DNA of 64,000 nt from Pseudomonadales bacterium. GTDB taxonomy: Bacteria; Pseudomonadota; Gammaproteobacteria; Pseudomonadales; UBA5862. Positions 8,410-17,958 of the stretch are shown piece after piece. The position numbers and the translations under genes were made by a program. The first letter of the stretch is position 1, and each line of letters begins with the position of its first letter. The DNA lies in the NCBI GenBank assembly GCA_024234215.1, contig JACKOQ010000001.1:806001-870000 (forward strand), in the 5' to 3' direction. The notes below the pieces were generated by a model that was not told where the DNA came from, made no database searches, and saw only the letters and a program-made list of their open reading frames with translations.

Positions 8410-10671
8410 ATGGATTTCACCACCACCTTCAGCGAGGATGGCAGCGAGCAGGTCGATTTGCGCCTCTATACCGAGCGCGCCTACCTCGACTATTCGATGT
8501 ATGTGATTCTCGACCGTGCCCTGCCGCATCTGTGTGATGGCATGAAGCCGGTGCAGCGGCGCATCATCTATGCGATGTCGGAACTGGGGCTGGCCAGTGG
8601 CGCCAAGTTCAAGAAGTCGGCGCGCACGATCGGCGATGTGATCGGCAAGTTCCATCCCCATGGCGACAGCGCCTGTTACGAGGCGATGGTGCTGATGGCG
8701 CAGCCCTTTGCCTACCGCTATCCGCTGGTCGATGGGCAGGGCAACTGGGGCTCGACCGATGACCCCAAGTCGTTCGCCGCGATGCGCTACACCGAGGCAC
8801 GCCTGACCGCCTATGCCGAGCTGCTGCTGGGTGAGCTGGAGCAGGGCACGGTCGACTGGTTGCCCAATTTCGATGGCACGCTGGAGGAGCCGGCGCGATT
8901 GCCGGCCCGGCTGCCCAACCTGCTGCTCAATGGTGCCAGTGGCATTGCGGTGGGGATGACCACCGACATTCCGCCGCACAACCTGCGCGAGGTGGCTGCG
9001 GCCTGCGTGCGGCTGCTCGATGAACCCGATACCGCCATCGAGACGCTCTGCGAGCTGATTCCCGGGCCGGATTTCCCCACCGAGGCGGAGATCATCACTC
9101 CGCCCGATGAGCTGCGCAAAATCTACAGCGAAGGGCGCGGCAGCGTGCGCCTGCGCAGCCGTTACGAACAGGAGGAGGGCGAGGTCATCATCAAGGCATT
9201 GCCCCATCAAGTGTCGGGCAGCCGGGTGATGGAGCAGATTGCCGAGCAGATGCAGGCGCGCAAGCTGCCGATGGTGGTCGATCTGCGCGATGAATCGGAC
9301 CATGAAAACCCGACCCGGCTGGTGCTGGTGCTGCGTTCTGGGCGGGTCGAGGTCGATGCGCTGATGAACCACCTGTTTGCCACCACCGATCTGGAGCGCA
9401 GCGTTCGGGTCAACTTCAACCTGATCGGCCTGGATGGCCGGCCGCAGGTGATGGACATCAGGCAGCTGCTCGGTGACTGGCTGCAGTTCCGTCGCGACAC
9501 CGTGCGGCGTCGGCTCAACCACCGGTTGGAGCGGGTGCTGGAGCGGCTGCATGTGCTCGAGGGGCTTTTGATCGCTTTCCTCAACATCGATGAGGTGATC
9601 CGCATCATCCGCAACGAGGATGAGCCCAAACCGGCACTGATCGCCCGTTTTGCGCTCAGTGAGCGGCAGGCCGAGGCGATTCTGGAGCTGCGGCTGCGCC
9701 ACCTGGCCAGGCTCGAAGAGATGAAGATCCGCGGCGAACAGGCCGCGCTGGCCGAAGAGCGCGACCACCTGCAGGCCCTGCTCGGTTCCGAGACGCTGCT
9801 GACCCGGTTGATTCGTGACGAGATCGAGCGCGATGCCGAGCGCTACGGCGATGCCCGCCGTTCGCCGCTCGTGGCCCGTGGGGCGGCCCGCCAGCTCGAT
9901 GAAGAGGCGCTGCTGCCGAATGAGCCGATCACGGTGATTCTTTCCAGCAATGGCTGGATTCGCGCGGCCAAGGGGCATGAGATCGATCCGGCCGCATTGT
10001 CGTTCCGTACTGGTGACGGGTTGTTGCAAGCGGTGCGTGGACGCAGTCAGCAGGAGTCGATCCTGCTCGATTCGACCGGTCGGGTCTATGCCATCTCCAG
10101 CCATGGCCTGCCCTCGGCACGGGGCCAGGGTGAACCGCTGACCGGCCGACTCGCGCCGCCCGCCAACAGCCGGTTCGTCGCGCTGTTGATGGGCGAAGCC
10201 GGGCAGACATGGCTGATCGCTTCCGATGCCGGCTACGGCTTCATCGTCCGTCATGAGGATCTGCTGAGCCGCAACCGGGCCGGCAAGGCACTGCTGACGC
10301 TGCCGGCCGGCGCCCAGGTGTTGCCACCGCGGCGGGTGGCTGATCTGGAGAGCGACCGGCTGGCGCTGGTCACCAACGATGGCCGGCTGCTGATCTGCGC
10401 GCTGGCCGAGCTGCCGCGACTGGCACGCGGCAAGGGCAATCGACTCATCGCGATTCCGGCACAGCGGGCGCAGGAGCGCGAGGAGTACCTGTTGGCGGCC
10501 GAAGTGCTGGGCGCGCAGGATGGGCTGGTGATCCATGCCGGCAAGCGCCATCTGACGCTGAACCCGGCGGATCTGATCCACTATCAGGGCGAGCGCGGCC
10601 GGCGTGGGCTGAAGCTGCCGCGCGGTCTGCAACGGGTGGAGCGCATCGAACGGCTGGCACGCGGTGGCTGA
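8410..10671 (+). CDS. parC: DNA topoisomerase IV subunit A
   Basis: ParC, with ParE, decatenates daughter chromosomes. The start at MDFTTTFSEDG gives 753 residues, the usual ParC length; the frame is open 16 codons further up. Landmarks are RALPHLCDGMKPVQRRI, the winged-helix region with HPHGDSACYE (about residues 82-91), and the catalytic tyrosine in AAMRYTEARL (Tyr about 127). The quinolone-determining positions hold Ser (about 87) and Glu (about 91), the susceptible-type residues. The C-terminal region forms the DNA-wrapping beta-pinwheel. parE is not in the window. A GAGG lies about 12 bases upstream of the chosen ATG. Confidence 0.95.
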   Translation: MDFTTTFSEDGSEQVDLRLYTERAYLDYSMYVILDRALPHLCDGMKPVQRRIIYAMSELGLASGAKFKKSARTIGDVIGKFHPHGDSACYEAMVLMAQPFAYRYPLVDGQGNWGSTDDPKSFAAMRYTEARLTAYAELLLGELEQGTVDWLPNFDGTLEEPARLPARLPNLLLNGASGIAVGMTTDIPPHNLREVAAACVRLLDEPDTAIETLCELIPGPDFPTEAEIITPPDELRKIYSEGRGSVRLRSRYEQEEGEVIIKALPHQVSGSRVMEQIAEQMQARKLPMVVDLRDESDHENPTRLVLVLRSGRVEVDALMNHLFATTDLERSVRVNFNLIGLDGRPQVMDIRQLLGDWLQFRRDTVRRRLNHRLERVLERLHVLEGLLIAFLNIDEVIRIIRNEDEPKPALIARFALSERQAEAILELRLRHLARLEEMKIRGEQAALAEERDHLQALLGSETLLTRLIRDEIERDAERYGDARRSPLVARGAARQLDEEALLPNEPITVILSSNGWIRAAKGHEIDPAALSFRTGDGLLQAVRGRSQQESILLDSTGRVYAISSHGLPSARGQGEPLTGRLAPPANSRFVALLMGEAGQTWLIASDAGYGFIVRHEDLLSRNRAGKALLTLPAGAQVLPPRRVADLESDRLALVTNDGRLLICALAELPRLARGKGNRLIAIPAQRAQEREEYLLAAEVLGAQDGLVIHAGKRHLTLNPADLIHYQGERGRRGLKLPRGLQRVERIERLARGG

Positions 10672-10723
10672 ACCGCGACTGTTTGCGGCGCCTTTTTCAA
10701 ATTGCATGGAGTGACGGTCAGAC

Positions 10724-11965
10724 GTGGCAAAGATTCTGCTGATTACCCTCTCGGGCAGTGACCAGCCCGGCATCACCGCGGCGATCACCGCGGTGCTGGC
10801 CCCCTATGATGTGCAACTGCTCGACATCGGTCAGGCGGTGATCCATGACACCCTGTCGCTCGGTCTGCTGATCGAGCTGCCCACCGCCGCCGAATCGTCG
10901 CCGGTGCTGAAGGATGTGCTGTTCTGCGCGCACGAACTGGGCGTGCAGGTGCGCTTCACGCCGGTCTCGCTCGACAACTACCGCCGCTGGGTCGAGCACC
11001 AGGCACGCTCGCGCTACATCGTCACGTTGCTGGCGCGCAAGATCAGCGCCCTGCATCTGGCACGGGTCACCCGCATCGTCCGCGACCACGAGCTCAACAT
11101 CGTCGGCATCAACCGGCTCTCCGGACGGATCGCACTCGATGCCGACCCCGCTCGCACCCAGGCCTGCGTCGAACTCTCCCTGCGCGGCGAAGCGGTCGAT
11201 CTGCCGGGGCTGCGCGCGCAGTTTCTGGCCATCGCCAACGAGCTCGATGTCGACATCGCCTTTCAGGAGGACAACGTCTTTCGCCGCAACCGCCGGCTGG
11301 TCGCCTTCGACATGGACTCGACGCTGATCGAGGCCGAGGTGATCGACGAACTGGCCAAACGGGCCGGGGTGGGGGCCGAGGTGGCCGCGATCACCGAGCG
11401 GGCGATGCGCGGCGAGCTCGACTTCACCGACAGCTTCACCCGCCGGGTGGCGCTGCTCAAGGGGCTGCCGGAGTCGGTGCTGGCCGAAGTGGCCGATCAA
11501 CTGCCGCTGACCGAAGGAGCGCAGCGGCTGATCGACACCCTGCGTCGACTCGGCTACAAGACGGCGATCCTCTCCGGCGGCTTCACCTACTTCGGTCGCT
11601 GGCTGCAGCAGCGGCTCGGCATCGACCATGTCCATGCCAATGAGCTGGAGATCGAAAATGGCCGGGTCACCGGCCGGGTGCTGCCGCCGGTGGTCGACGG
11701 GCTGCGCAAGGCCGAACTGCTGCGGCAGATCGCCGCGCAGGAGCGGATCAGCCTCGATCAGGTGATCGCCGTCGGCGATGGCGCCAACGACCTGCCGATG
11801 CTGAACCTGGCCGGCCTCGGCATCGCCTTTCGTGCCAAGCCGATGGTCAAGGAGTCGGCCAAGCAGTCGATCTCGACACTCGGCCTCGATGGCATCCTCT
11901 ATCTGATCGGCTTTCGTGACCGCGACACCGACCGGCTCTGGCAGCAGCCTCAACCGCCGCATTGA
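10724..11965 (+). CDS. serB: Phosphoserine phosphatase with N-terminal ACT domains
   Basis: SerB dephosphorylates phosphoserine to serine, the last step of the phosphorylated serine pathway. The 413-residue protein starts at GTG. Two ACT-like regulatory domains occupy about residues 1-180 (LLITLSGSDQPGITAAI at the start). The HAD phosphatase domain follows, with DMDST (196-200, nucleophile Asp), SGG (about 284-286), a lysine near 329 and GDGANDLPM (351-359). The N-terminal extension matches Pseudomonas/Mycobacterium-type SerB rather than the shorter enteric form. It lies 52 bases after parC on the same strand, and these genes are also neighbours in Pseudomonas. Confidence 0.94.
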   Translation: MAKILLITLSGSDQPGITAAITAVLAPYDVQLLDIGQAVIHDTLSLGLLIELPTAAESSPVLKDVLFCAHELGVQVRFTPVSLDNYRRWVEHQARSRYIVTLLARKISALHLARVTRIVRDHELNIVGINRLSGRIALDADPARTQACVELSLRGEAVDLPGLRAQFLAIANELDVDIAFQEDNVFRRNRRLVAFDMDSTLIEAEVIDELAKRAGVGAEVAAITERAMRGELDFTDSFTRRVALLKGLPESVLAEVADQLPLTEGAQRLIDTLRRLGYKTAILSGGFTYFGRWLQQRLGIDHVHANELEIENGRVTGRVLPPVVDGLRKAELLRQIAAQERISLDQVIAVGDGANDLPMLNLAGLGIAFRAKPMVKESAKQSISTLGLDGILYLIGFRDRDTDRLWQQPQPPH

Positions 11966-12049
11966 GGGAGCGGCGGCCTTCGTTTACCGGACCAGGACTT
12001 TTATGCCATTCGCCGGCTGACAAAACTCCCCAAGCCAGCCAAAAGTCAT

Positions 12050-12055
12050 TACAAT
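12050..12055 (+). promoter_or_regulatory. Candidate -10 element for the tRNA-Cys/tRNA-Leu transcript
   Basis: TACAAT lies 11 bases upstream of the first tRNA base and is followed by a GC-rich stretch (GGCGCCC). A GC-rich discriminator next to the start site is typical of stringently controlled stable-RNA promoters. No good -35 is seen at 16-18 bases. Confidence 0.45.
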
Positions 12056-12066
12056 GGCGCCCCTCT

Positions 12067-12140
12067 GGCTGGGTGGCAGAGTGGTCATGCAGCGGACTGC
12101 AACTCCGCGTACGCCGGTTCAATTCCGACCCCAGCCTCCA
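12067..12140 (+). tRNA. tRNA-Cys (anticodon GCA)
   Basis: A 74-base cloverleaf. The acceptor stem GGCTGGG (12067-12073) pairs with CCCAGCC before T and an encoded CCA (12138-12140). The D-arm is 12076-12090. The anticodon stem GCGGA/TCCGC encloses loop CTGCAAC with anticodon GCA at 12099-12101. The T-arm has GTTCAATTC. U at the discriminator position is the identity base for cysteine tRNAs. Confidence 0.96.
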
Positions 12141-12195
12141 ATTTCTGCCGTTCATCCCCGCTCCCTTCAGGCCGTTGCCGGCCTGCCCGCAGCTC

Positions 12196-12282
12196 GCCCG
12201 GGTGGCGAAACAGGTAGACGCAAGGGACTTAAAATCCCTCGGCCGCAAGGCCGTGCCGGTTCGACCCCGGCCCCGGGCACCA
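12196..12282 (+). tRNA. tRNA-Leu (anticodon UAA)
   Basis: An 87-base class II tRNA. The acceptor stem GCCCGGG pairs with CCCGGGC followed by A and encoded CCA. The anticodon stem AGGGA/TCCCT surrounds loop CTTAAAA with TAA at 12230-12232. The long variable arm is CGGCCGCAAGGCCGT and the T-arm has GGTTCGACCCC. It lies 55 bases after tRNA-Cys and is probably cotranscribed. tRNA-Leu 3' ends are common integrase targets, and a lower-GC accessory islet starts directly downstream. I found no second copy of the tRNA 3' end in the window, so no attachment-site pair can be claimed. Confidence 0.96.
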
Positions 12283-12554
12283 AATTGGAGGCCGCTCTTT
12301 CCTTTGGATGATTGCGCGTCCTGCACGCGGTGCTTGAGTCTTTGATCTCTTGATACGAACCCACCCAGCATGCGTTCATAGACTGCTTTGTCGGAGCTGG
12401 CGTATCCGATGCAGTCGGGTCTTTCAGGCGAGCAATGGAGAGCTGGGAGCGCACGTCGAGGCGCATTTCTTCGGCAGTGAAAACCCCTGTTGCTGGATTC
12501 ACCCGACCCCACTAGGAACCATGCCCTGCCGTATGGCGCCAGCGGAGCCCTTTT

Positions 12555-14114
12555 ATGCCAACAATGCTAGACAGGTTCCACGAGCGATCCGCGCATCTGA
12601 ATACCTTGCTGAATAGCAATCCTGCCGAGGCGGTGAAGCAGGCCCGCGAGATCAATCTCGATCTCGATACAGAGGAGCGATTCAATCTAATGGGTCTTCG
12701 TGCAGCCATCTTGGTAGATGGTGGCACATTGACTCAACAGCAGGATGTGATTGAAGAAGGGCTCGCACTGTTTCGTGAACTTCACGGCCTGTTTCCAACT
12801 GCTGACATCACCTACAACCTCGCCAACGGACTGGTCGCTGCGACAGGTTTCCCGCCTCGCGATGAAAATTGGTTGAATCATCAGGAGTTCTCTAGAGAGC
12901 GCCGTGCTGAAGCACGACGATGCTTTTGGAAAGTGGCTCAGGACGTGGATGCAGACCCAACACTGCGAACTCAAGCTTGGACGAACCTCGCCAACCAATT
13001 CAGCAGTAGCTTTCGGCTTGGTGAAGCCCATGATGGATGGCTTGCCGCACTAGAAATTGATCCGCAGAACGGAGTAGCCGCAAGCTCAGCAGCCCGTAAT
13101 TTGCTTTGGCTTTATGAGCGAGGTGGCTGTTCAGACCTTACGCGTATCGAGGCGATCATGTTGGCCAAGATTGCGGATCAGCATCGGGATCGAGTCATCC
13201 AATACGCTGGCGCACAGGCCGCGGAACAGATCGCTGCGTTCGCAAGCGAAATGGAAGATCTGCCATCGCGATCACCGCACCAAGATCCATTCATCAGTTG
13301 GGTCGAGCGTGAACGACTGACGCTTTCGCCAGTCGTCGAACTCATCGACCCCGCCGTGGGCAAGTTGGACTGGCTAATGCTCCCTGGGATTCTGGAGCGT
13401 GAATCGGGTGCAGGCGGTATGCCACCGCCTGTGTTCGCCATGTTCAACATGCTGAAGAGCGATTTCATCCTCGCGCGTGACTTGCTATGGCGGGCTACCG
13501 ATGAAGATGCGTGGCCAGCGACGGGGCGATTTGGAGACACCCTTGATTACGCTACCTACGGCCCAGATGCGTCTGCACTTATCTTGGCACAACGCACGGC
13601 TCTCGATCTGCTCGACAAGATCGCCGTAACGGTGAACCATTACTTCGAGCTTGGGCAACCACCAGGCAAGGTCTACTTCGGGGAATTGTGGCGGGGAAAA
13701 CCTGACAAGACCACCGGCGTGCACCCACTTGCCGAAAAGGTGGAGAAGGCGATTCGTGGGGGAGCCAGCGCCCTCTATGGTTTGGTAGAGCTTGCTGAGG
13801 ACTGTGGTGGTAGCACGGGCATCTTGCGTTCTCAAAAGGACCTCCGTAATGCGGGTACGCACCGATTCGTGGTACTGCATGACATTGGCGACCCAGCGCA
13901 CAGCAGGCAAGCGCCTGGAATCGAACATCACCGAAGGGAACCATTTACCCAAGAAGTATTACGCGCTTTACGTGTTGCCAGGTCGGCCATCCAAATGCTT
14001 GTGCTTTCGATTTCTCAGCATGAACAAAGTATGGCACAGAGGACAGGCGGCCTTGCTAGGCCGCTGATCGTCCCCGATCACGACTGGATTCGTGGACGAG
14101 GCGACAGGAATTAA
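12555..14114 (+). CDS. LA2681-type HEPN domain protein with TPR-like N-terminal half
   Basis: This 519-residue protein is probably cytoplasmic (no signal or membrane segment). The N-terminal part (about 20-200) looks like degenerate TPR helices (for example LRTQAWTNLANQFSS then AHDGWLAALEIDPQNG). The C-terminal part (about 340-500) resembles the LA2681-like HEPN family: VKVYFGELW-like motif at about 372-380, then LRNAGTHRF, where R431-x4-H436 fits the catalytic HEPN Rx4-6H ribonuclease motif. GGAG seven bases upstream supports the start. Base composition and codon use are less GC-rich than the neighbours, and it lies just after tRNA-Leu, suggesting transfer. HEPN RNases often serve in toxin or anti-phage systems; that role is inferred. 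Confidence 0.72.
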   Translation: MPTMLDRFHERSAHLNTLLNSNPAEAVKQAREINLDLDTEERFNLMGLRAAILVDGGTLTQQQDVIEEGLALFRELHGLFPTADITYNLANGLVAATGFPPRDENWLNHQEFSRERRAEARRCFWKVAQDVDADPTLRTQAWTNLANQFSSSFRLGEAHDGWLAALEIDPQNGVAASSAARNLLWLYERGGCSDLTRIEAIMLAKIADQHRDRVIQYAGAQAAEQIAAFASEMEDLPSRSPHQDPFISWVERERLTLSPVVELIDPAVGKLDWLMLPGILERESGAGGMPPPVFAMFNMLKSDFILARDLLWRATDEDAWPATGRFGDTLDYATYGPDASALILAQRTALDLLDKIAVTVNHYFELGQPPGKVYFGELWRGKPDKTTGVHPLAEKVEKAIRGGASALYGLVELAEDCGGSTGILRSQKDLRNAGTHRFVVLHDIGDPAHSRQAPGIEHHRREPFTQEVLRALRVARSAIQMLVLSISQHEQSMAQRTGGLARPLIVPDHDWIRGRGDRN

Positions 14115-14133
14115 ACCGATCGTGTCTTCTCCT

Positions 14134-14543
14134 TTATGGCGGTACAGCGCCAGCTCTCATGGCGCCATCCAGCTTCCGGTGAATCAGCGATACAGCGTCA
14201 AGATGTCCGGCGCATCCTGCTCGGACATAGGCCAGTCTGTCTTTGGAGCATGGACCAGCGGATTGCGCACCGCACCGAATAGCCCAATCAGCAAGTTGGC
14301 AAAGCCTTTCTGCACGCTCTTCTCGGACGCGGTGGTGAGTGATCCCAAGGCCAGAACGGGCTGCTGGCCCGCGAATGCCTTGTTCACCAGATCAGCGTCA
14401 TCACCGTTCAAGCCCGACAGCAGGCGAATCCGCTCCGCAATGCCTTCTATTGCCCCGAACACGGCATGGAAATAGTTTTCGTCCAGCAACTCGGCGCGGC
14501 AGTAGTTCAGCATTTCCGCATGGATGACGCGCCCGTTCAGAAG
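14134..14543 (-). pseudogene. Truncated, frameshifted TIGR02391/Ymh HEPN protein
   Basis: The open frame ending at 14184 contains a C-terminal TIGR02391 (Ymh) domain: VIHAEMLNYCRAELL, ENYFHAVFGAIEGIAERIR, LALGSLTT, GFANLLIGLFG and the HEPN Rx4H motif in VRNPLVHAPK. Two lesions are visible. No family-like sequence precedes about 14543, where the frame runs into unrelated sequence and then the GST gene, so the N-terminal half is missing. Near the end the frame stops after ILTLYR, but a one-base shift between 14192 and 14193 restores the expected family ending SLIHRKLDGA and runs to a TAA at 14134. A lost G (CTG-GTA-TCG becoming CTG-TATCG) explains this exactly. It lies tail to tail with the other HEPN gene, 19 bases apart. 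Confidence 0.7.
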
Positions 14544-14623
14544 CCGAAGATCATGCCTCGGATGTGGATGACGCGGACAGAAACCATGGCCAGGGCGCTG
14601 ACCATGGTCTGTCGAATGCGCGC

Positions 14624-15262
14624 TCAGCCGCTCATCGCCTTGAGCGCCGCGATGTTGTCGGCCAGCACGCGCTTGGTCACGTCGCGCTCGGCGACCTTCT
14701 CCATCATCGTGGCCAGGCCCGGCACTTCGGCGATGATGTCCCAATCGAGCACGCGGCGGCAGGCGGTTTCGCTCAGCTTCAGGGCGTAGAAGGCAAAGAT
14801 GTCGGCGGCGGTCAGTTCGCTGCCGCAGAGGTAGGGCGAGAGTGAGGCGATGCGTCCGAGTGCCGGCAGGCCGCGGCGCAGCAGTGCGGTGGAGCTCTCC
14901 TTGACCGATTCGGGCACCTCGCGACCGAAGAGCGCGCCGATCATGCGGTGGGCCGGGTCTTCGATGTAGAGCTCGATGGTCTTGATGATCTGCTGCATCC
15001 TGGCCCGCGCGAAGGGGTCGGCGGGGTAGAGCGCCGGCTGCGGATGGCAGGCTTCGAGGTAGTCGAGAATGACGCTGGTCTCGGTGAGAATGCCCCGTTC
15101 GGTCTCGATGAAGGGCACTTTGCCCATCGGGCTCTTGGCCAGCAGCGCAGGCTCCTGGCTCGGGGCGACCGTCACGGCTTCGAAGGGAATCTCTTTTTCA
15201 AGCAGGTAGTGTTTGACGATGTTGTAGTAGTTGCTGACCGCAAAGCCGTAGAGCTTGAGCAT
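14624..15262 (-). CDS. Glutathione S-transferase family protein
   Basis: This 212-residue cytoplasmic protein has an N-terminal thioredoxin-like domain (about 1-80). It begins MLKLYGFAVSNYYNIVKHYLLEKEI, where a serine or tyrosine near residues 10-13 would be the catalytic residue. The cis-proline region SPMGKVPFIET and the ETSVILDYLE glutathione gamma-glutamyl site follow. The C-terminal all-helical domain (about 90-205) ends near the stop. Substrate is unknown; detoxifying conjugation or a reductase-type role are both possible. AGGAGA precedes the start. The gene borders the tRNA islet and appears intact. Confidence 0.85.
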   Translation of the reverse strand: MLKLYGFAVSNYYNIVKHYLLEKEIPFEAVTVAPSQEPALLAKSPMGKVPFIETERGILTETSVILDYLEACHPQPALYPADPFARARMQQIIKTIELYIEDPAHRMIGALFGREVPESVKESSTALLRRGLPALGRIASLSPYLCGSELTAADIFAFYALKLSETACRRVLDWDIIAEVPGLATMMEKVAERDVTKRVLADNIAALKAMSG

Positions 15263-15376
15263 GGGAGATTCTCCTTATGGGTGGAGCCGCCGTCGGTCAG
15301 TGAGCCATTTCACTGCCGACAGGCGACCGCCCGATTGTAACGGATGCTGTGTGGTTCCGGCAGGCGCGCAAGGGTG

Positions 15377-16018
15377 CTATGGATTGGCGCGCTTGCCTGG
15401 TCGGCGCTGGCGCCACACCTCGATCAGCGCGGGCAGCAGGCTGATGCCGATGATCAGAAAGATCACCAGGCTGAAGTTGCTGCGGATGATCGGCAGGTTG
15501 CCGAAGTAGTAACCGAGCAGCACGAAGCCGGCGACCCACAATGCGCCGCCCAGCAGGTTGTAGGCGAGAAACTCGCCGTAGGGCATCTTGCCGACACCGG
15601 CCAGAAAGGGGGTGAAGGTGCGCACGATCGGGACGAAGCGGGCCAGGATCACCGACTTGCCGCCATGCTTGTCGAAAAAAAGCTGGGTTCGCTCCAGATA
15701 GTCGCGTCGAATCCAGCGCGAGTCGCGTTCGAAGACCGCCTTGCCGGCGCGGCGGCCAATCAGGTAGTTGAGGTTGTCGCCGAGCACCGCGGCGACGAAC
15801 AGCAGTCCGGTGAGCAGCCCCGGGTGCAGCGCGCCGGTGGCGCTGAGCGCGCCGGCGGCGAACAGCAGGCTGTCACCGGGCAGAAACGGCATGATGACGA
15901 GTCCGGTCTCGACGAAGATGATCATGAACAGCAGCAGGTAGATCCAGGCGCCGTACTGCTGGACGAATTCGATCAGGTGACGGTCGACATGCAGGATGAA
16001 ATCGATCAGCTCGATCAT
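15377..16018 (-). CDS. DedA family inner-membrane protein
   Basis: This 213-residue protein has about five hydrophobic segments (about 22-60, 65-95, 135-165, 170-190, 193-205). DedA hallmarks are visible: ETGLVIMPFLPGDSLLFAAGAL near the N-terminus, GDNLNYLIGRRAGK, and the amphipathic ARFVPIVRTFTPFLAGVGKMPYGEF motif with its conserved arginines. DedA proteins act as flippases for undecaprenyl phosphate or phosphatidyl lipids and support membrane potential and drug tolerance. It is followed at 85 bases by ettA on the same strand. A few hydrophilic residues at the end match family length. Confidence 0.9.
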   Translation of the reverse strand: MIELIDFILHVDRHLIEFVQQYGAWIYLLLFMIIFVETGLVIMPFLPGDSLLFAAGALSATGALHPGLLTGLLFVAAVLGDNLNYLIGRRAGKAVFERDSRWIRRDYLERTQLFFDKHGGKSVILARFVPIVRTFTPFLAGVGKMPYGEFLAYNLLGGALWVAGFVLLGYYFGNLPIIRSNFSLVIFLIIGISLLPALIEVWRQRRPGKRANP

Positions 16019-16103
16019 GGGGTGCTGCTCAACGCAAGTGAATGGGGTGTGGCTGGCACGGCCGGCTGCCGCTGGTCGGTCGACTGCGACAGCCGGACAG
16101 TGA

Positions 16104-17771
<1,668 letters not shown>

Positions 17772-17922
17772 GGGGCGGCGGTTCTCCGAGCTGAATTGAC
17801 AAGGCCGGGGTGCGGCAGGCCGGGACGGTGCCGAACCGGATCAGCATGGTGGCTGCGGCAGGGCGCCGTTCACGGCGGGATTGGCTGCGCAGTGTATCCA
17901 GCGCGCTGCCGATTGCCCAGAT

Positions 17923-17941
17923 CGACCGACCGGGTCGGTCG
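17923..17941. repeat. Perfect 9-bp-arm palindrome between the CDF gene and ettA
   Basis: CGACCGACC at 17923-17931 is mirrored by GGTCGGTCG at 17933-17941 around a single G. It resembles the TetR-type operator at 27383-27398 (GACCGATCGATCGGTC), sharing the GACCGA half-site. It lies downstream of the minus-strand CDF gene and about 150 bases upstream of ettA. There is no T-run, so it is not a standard terminator. A regulatory protein site is possible. Confidence 0.4.
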
Positions 17942-17958
17942 GTCAGTGGCAGGCTGAT

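Noticed and set aside
8320..10788. 822-codon open frame on the strand opposite parC
   Set aside because: It mirrors parC across its whole length, has biased low-complexity composition and no motifs. It is a shadow of high-GC codon usage.
12167..12502. Minus-strand frame over tRNA-Leu and the following gap
   Set aside because: Part of it is the antisense of the tRNA, and the remainder (beginning MNPATGVFTAEEMRL) resembles nothing I recognise. The 12283-12554 gap may hold a degraded gene but nothing can be supported.
12262..14620. Search for a duplicated tRNA-Leu 3' end as an attachment site of the HEPN islet
   Set aside because: No second copy of the terminal bases around GGCCCCGGGCACCA was seen downstream, and no integrase gene is present.
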